From the NCBI GenBank assembly GCA_024653845.1, contig JANLHA010000158.1, positions 1 to 5,433 on the forward strand: a stretch of 5,433 nucleotides of DNA, written 5' to 3'. The stretch is from Candidatus Omnitrophota bacterium (GTDB lineage Bacteria; Omnitrophota; Gorgyraeia; Zapsychrales; JANLHA01). Made by a program: the position numbers and the translations under genes. Positions 5,075 through 5,433 of this stretch are shown piece by piece. Below the pieces are notes generated by a model. The model was not told where the DNA came from. It was given only the letters and a program-made list of their open reading frames with translations, and ran no database searches. The first letter of the stretch is position 1. Every line of letters starts with the position of its first letter.

Positions 5075-5433
5075 ATGAAAATTCTGTCCTGGTGTAAAAT
5101 GTTTTTTTTGTTGATTGCTTCCATGGCTTTTATAGGAAGCTCAAGTAGCTTCGCAGACTCTGGTCCTAAATCCAGTGATTTCCCATCCACAGATGTAGAA
5201 GAAACGGTTTCATATAGTGCAATGACTCCTTCAGAAGACGTTGATATTGCAGGGGTGTCTTTAGAATCCACAAATCCTCAGGTGGAAGTTGAGAAGAAAG
5301 AATCGATCATTGAAACAACGGCTAAGGTTCGTTGGATTCCCAGTTCAGATGTGGAACATATGGATGGTGAAGTTGGAATGACCGAATCGACCGTAGGATT
5401 TTTGTATAAACATAAGATTGCTGAAAAACTTCC
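5075..5433 (+). CDS. Exported protein, N-terminal part (3' end outside window); possible outer-membrane protein
   Basis: The frame opens at ATG 5075 and stays open to the window edge, giving 119 complete codons. AGGA (5062-5065) lies nine bases upstream. The N-terminus is a Sec signal peptide: MKILSWCK, the hydrophobic run MFFLLIASMAFI, and SSSSFA with likely cleavage after Ala27. Cys7 lies before the hydrophobic core, so it is not a lipoprotein site. Residues 28-80 are rich in Ser, Thr, Glu and Asp and look like a flexible linker. From about 82 the chain alternates polar and non-polar residues (AKVRWIPSSDVEHMDGEVGMT, then STVGFLYKHKI), which resembles the first strands of an outer-membrane beta-barrel. 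I have no family match, so that reading is inference. The gap of 41 bases to the SnoaL-like gene shows no convincing promoter, so it may be read from the promoter at 4517. Confidence 0.8.
   Translation, partial: MKILSWCKMFFLLIASMAFIGSSSSFADSGPKSSDFPSTDVEETVSYSAMTPSEDVDIAGVSLESTNPQVEVEKKESIIETTAKVRWIPSSDVEHMDGEVGMTESTVGFLYKHKIAEKL

Noticed and set aside
4897..5271. 124-codon open frame on the - strand
   Set aside because: It overlaps the end of the SnoaL-like gene and the start of the signal-peptide gene, both with ribosome binding sites; its translation shows no domain.

Overview
The window looks like a Gram-negative bacterial chromosome segment of moderate GC with strong Shine-Dalgarno sites. 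Two of the three genes right of the operon encode proteins with Sec-type signal peptides. The arginine succinyltransferase (AST) pathway is best known from Gammaproteobacteria and Betaproteobacteria. Nothing here fixes the taxon, so I leave the genus and even the phylum open.

Left part (1-4064, + strand): a tightly packed arginine catabolism operon. It holds the C-terminal 40% of AstA (arginine N-succinyltransferase), complete AstD (succinylglutamate semialdehyde dehydrogenase), a short DUF1338/HglS-family metalloenzyme, and AstB (N-succinylarginine dihydrolase). AstA makes N2-succinylarginine from arginine and succinyl-CoA. AstB hydrolyses it to succinylornithine, CO2 and ammonia. AstC (not in the window) transaminates that to succinylglutamate semialdehyde, which AstD oxidises to succinylglutamate. 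AstE (not in the window) would release glutamate and succinate. The DUF1338 gene sits between astD and astB and is not one of the five classical steps.

The junctions are very compact. astA and astD share one base. The astD stop lies inside the DUF1338 Shine-Dalgarno, and the DUF1338 stop lies inside the astB Shine-Dalgarno. AstB has no usable ATG, GTG or TTG at its conserved N-terminus. Homology and the ribosome binding site point to an ATT start at 2718, 27 codons upstream of the first in-frame ATG.

Middle (4061-4601): a strong hairpin terminator begins at the astB stop codon and probably serves both strands. It is followed by a convergent gene (- strand) for a small exported Lys/His-rich protein of unknown function. 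Between that gene and the next lie two back-to-back sigma70-like promoters, each with a 17-bp spacer.

Right part (4602-5433, + strand): a cytosolic SnoaL/NTF2-like protein of 143 residues, then the start of a gene for an exported protein that runs off the window. The second may be an outer-membrane beta-barrel, but this is weakly supported. No RNA genes, mobile elements or CRISPR arrays were seen, and no gene-free stretch exceeds 300 bases.
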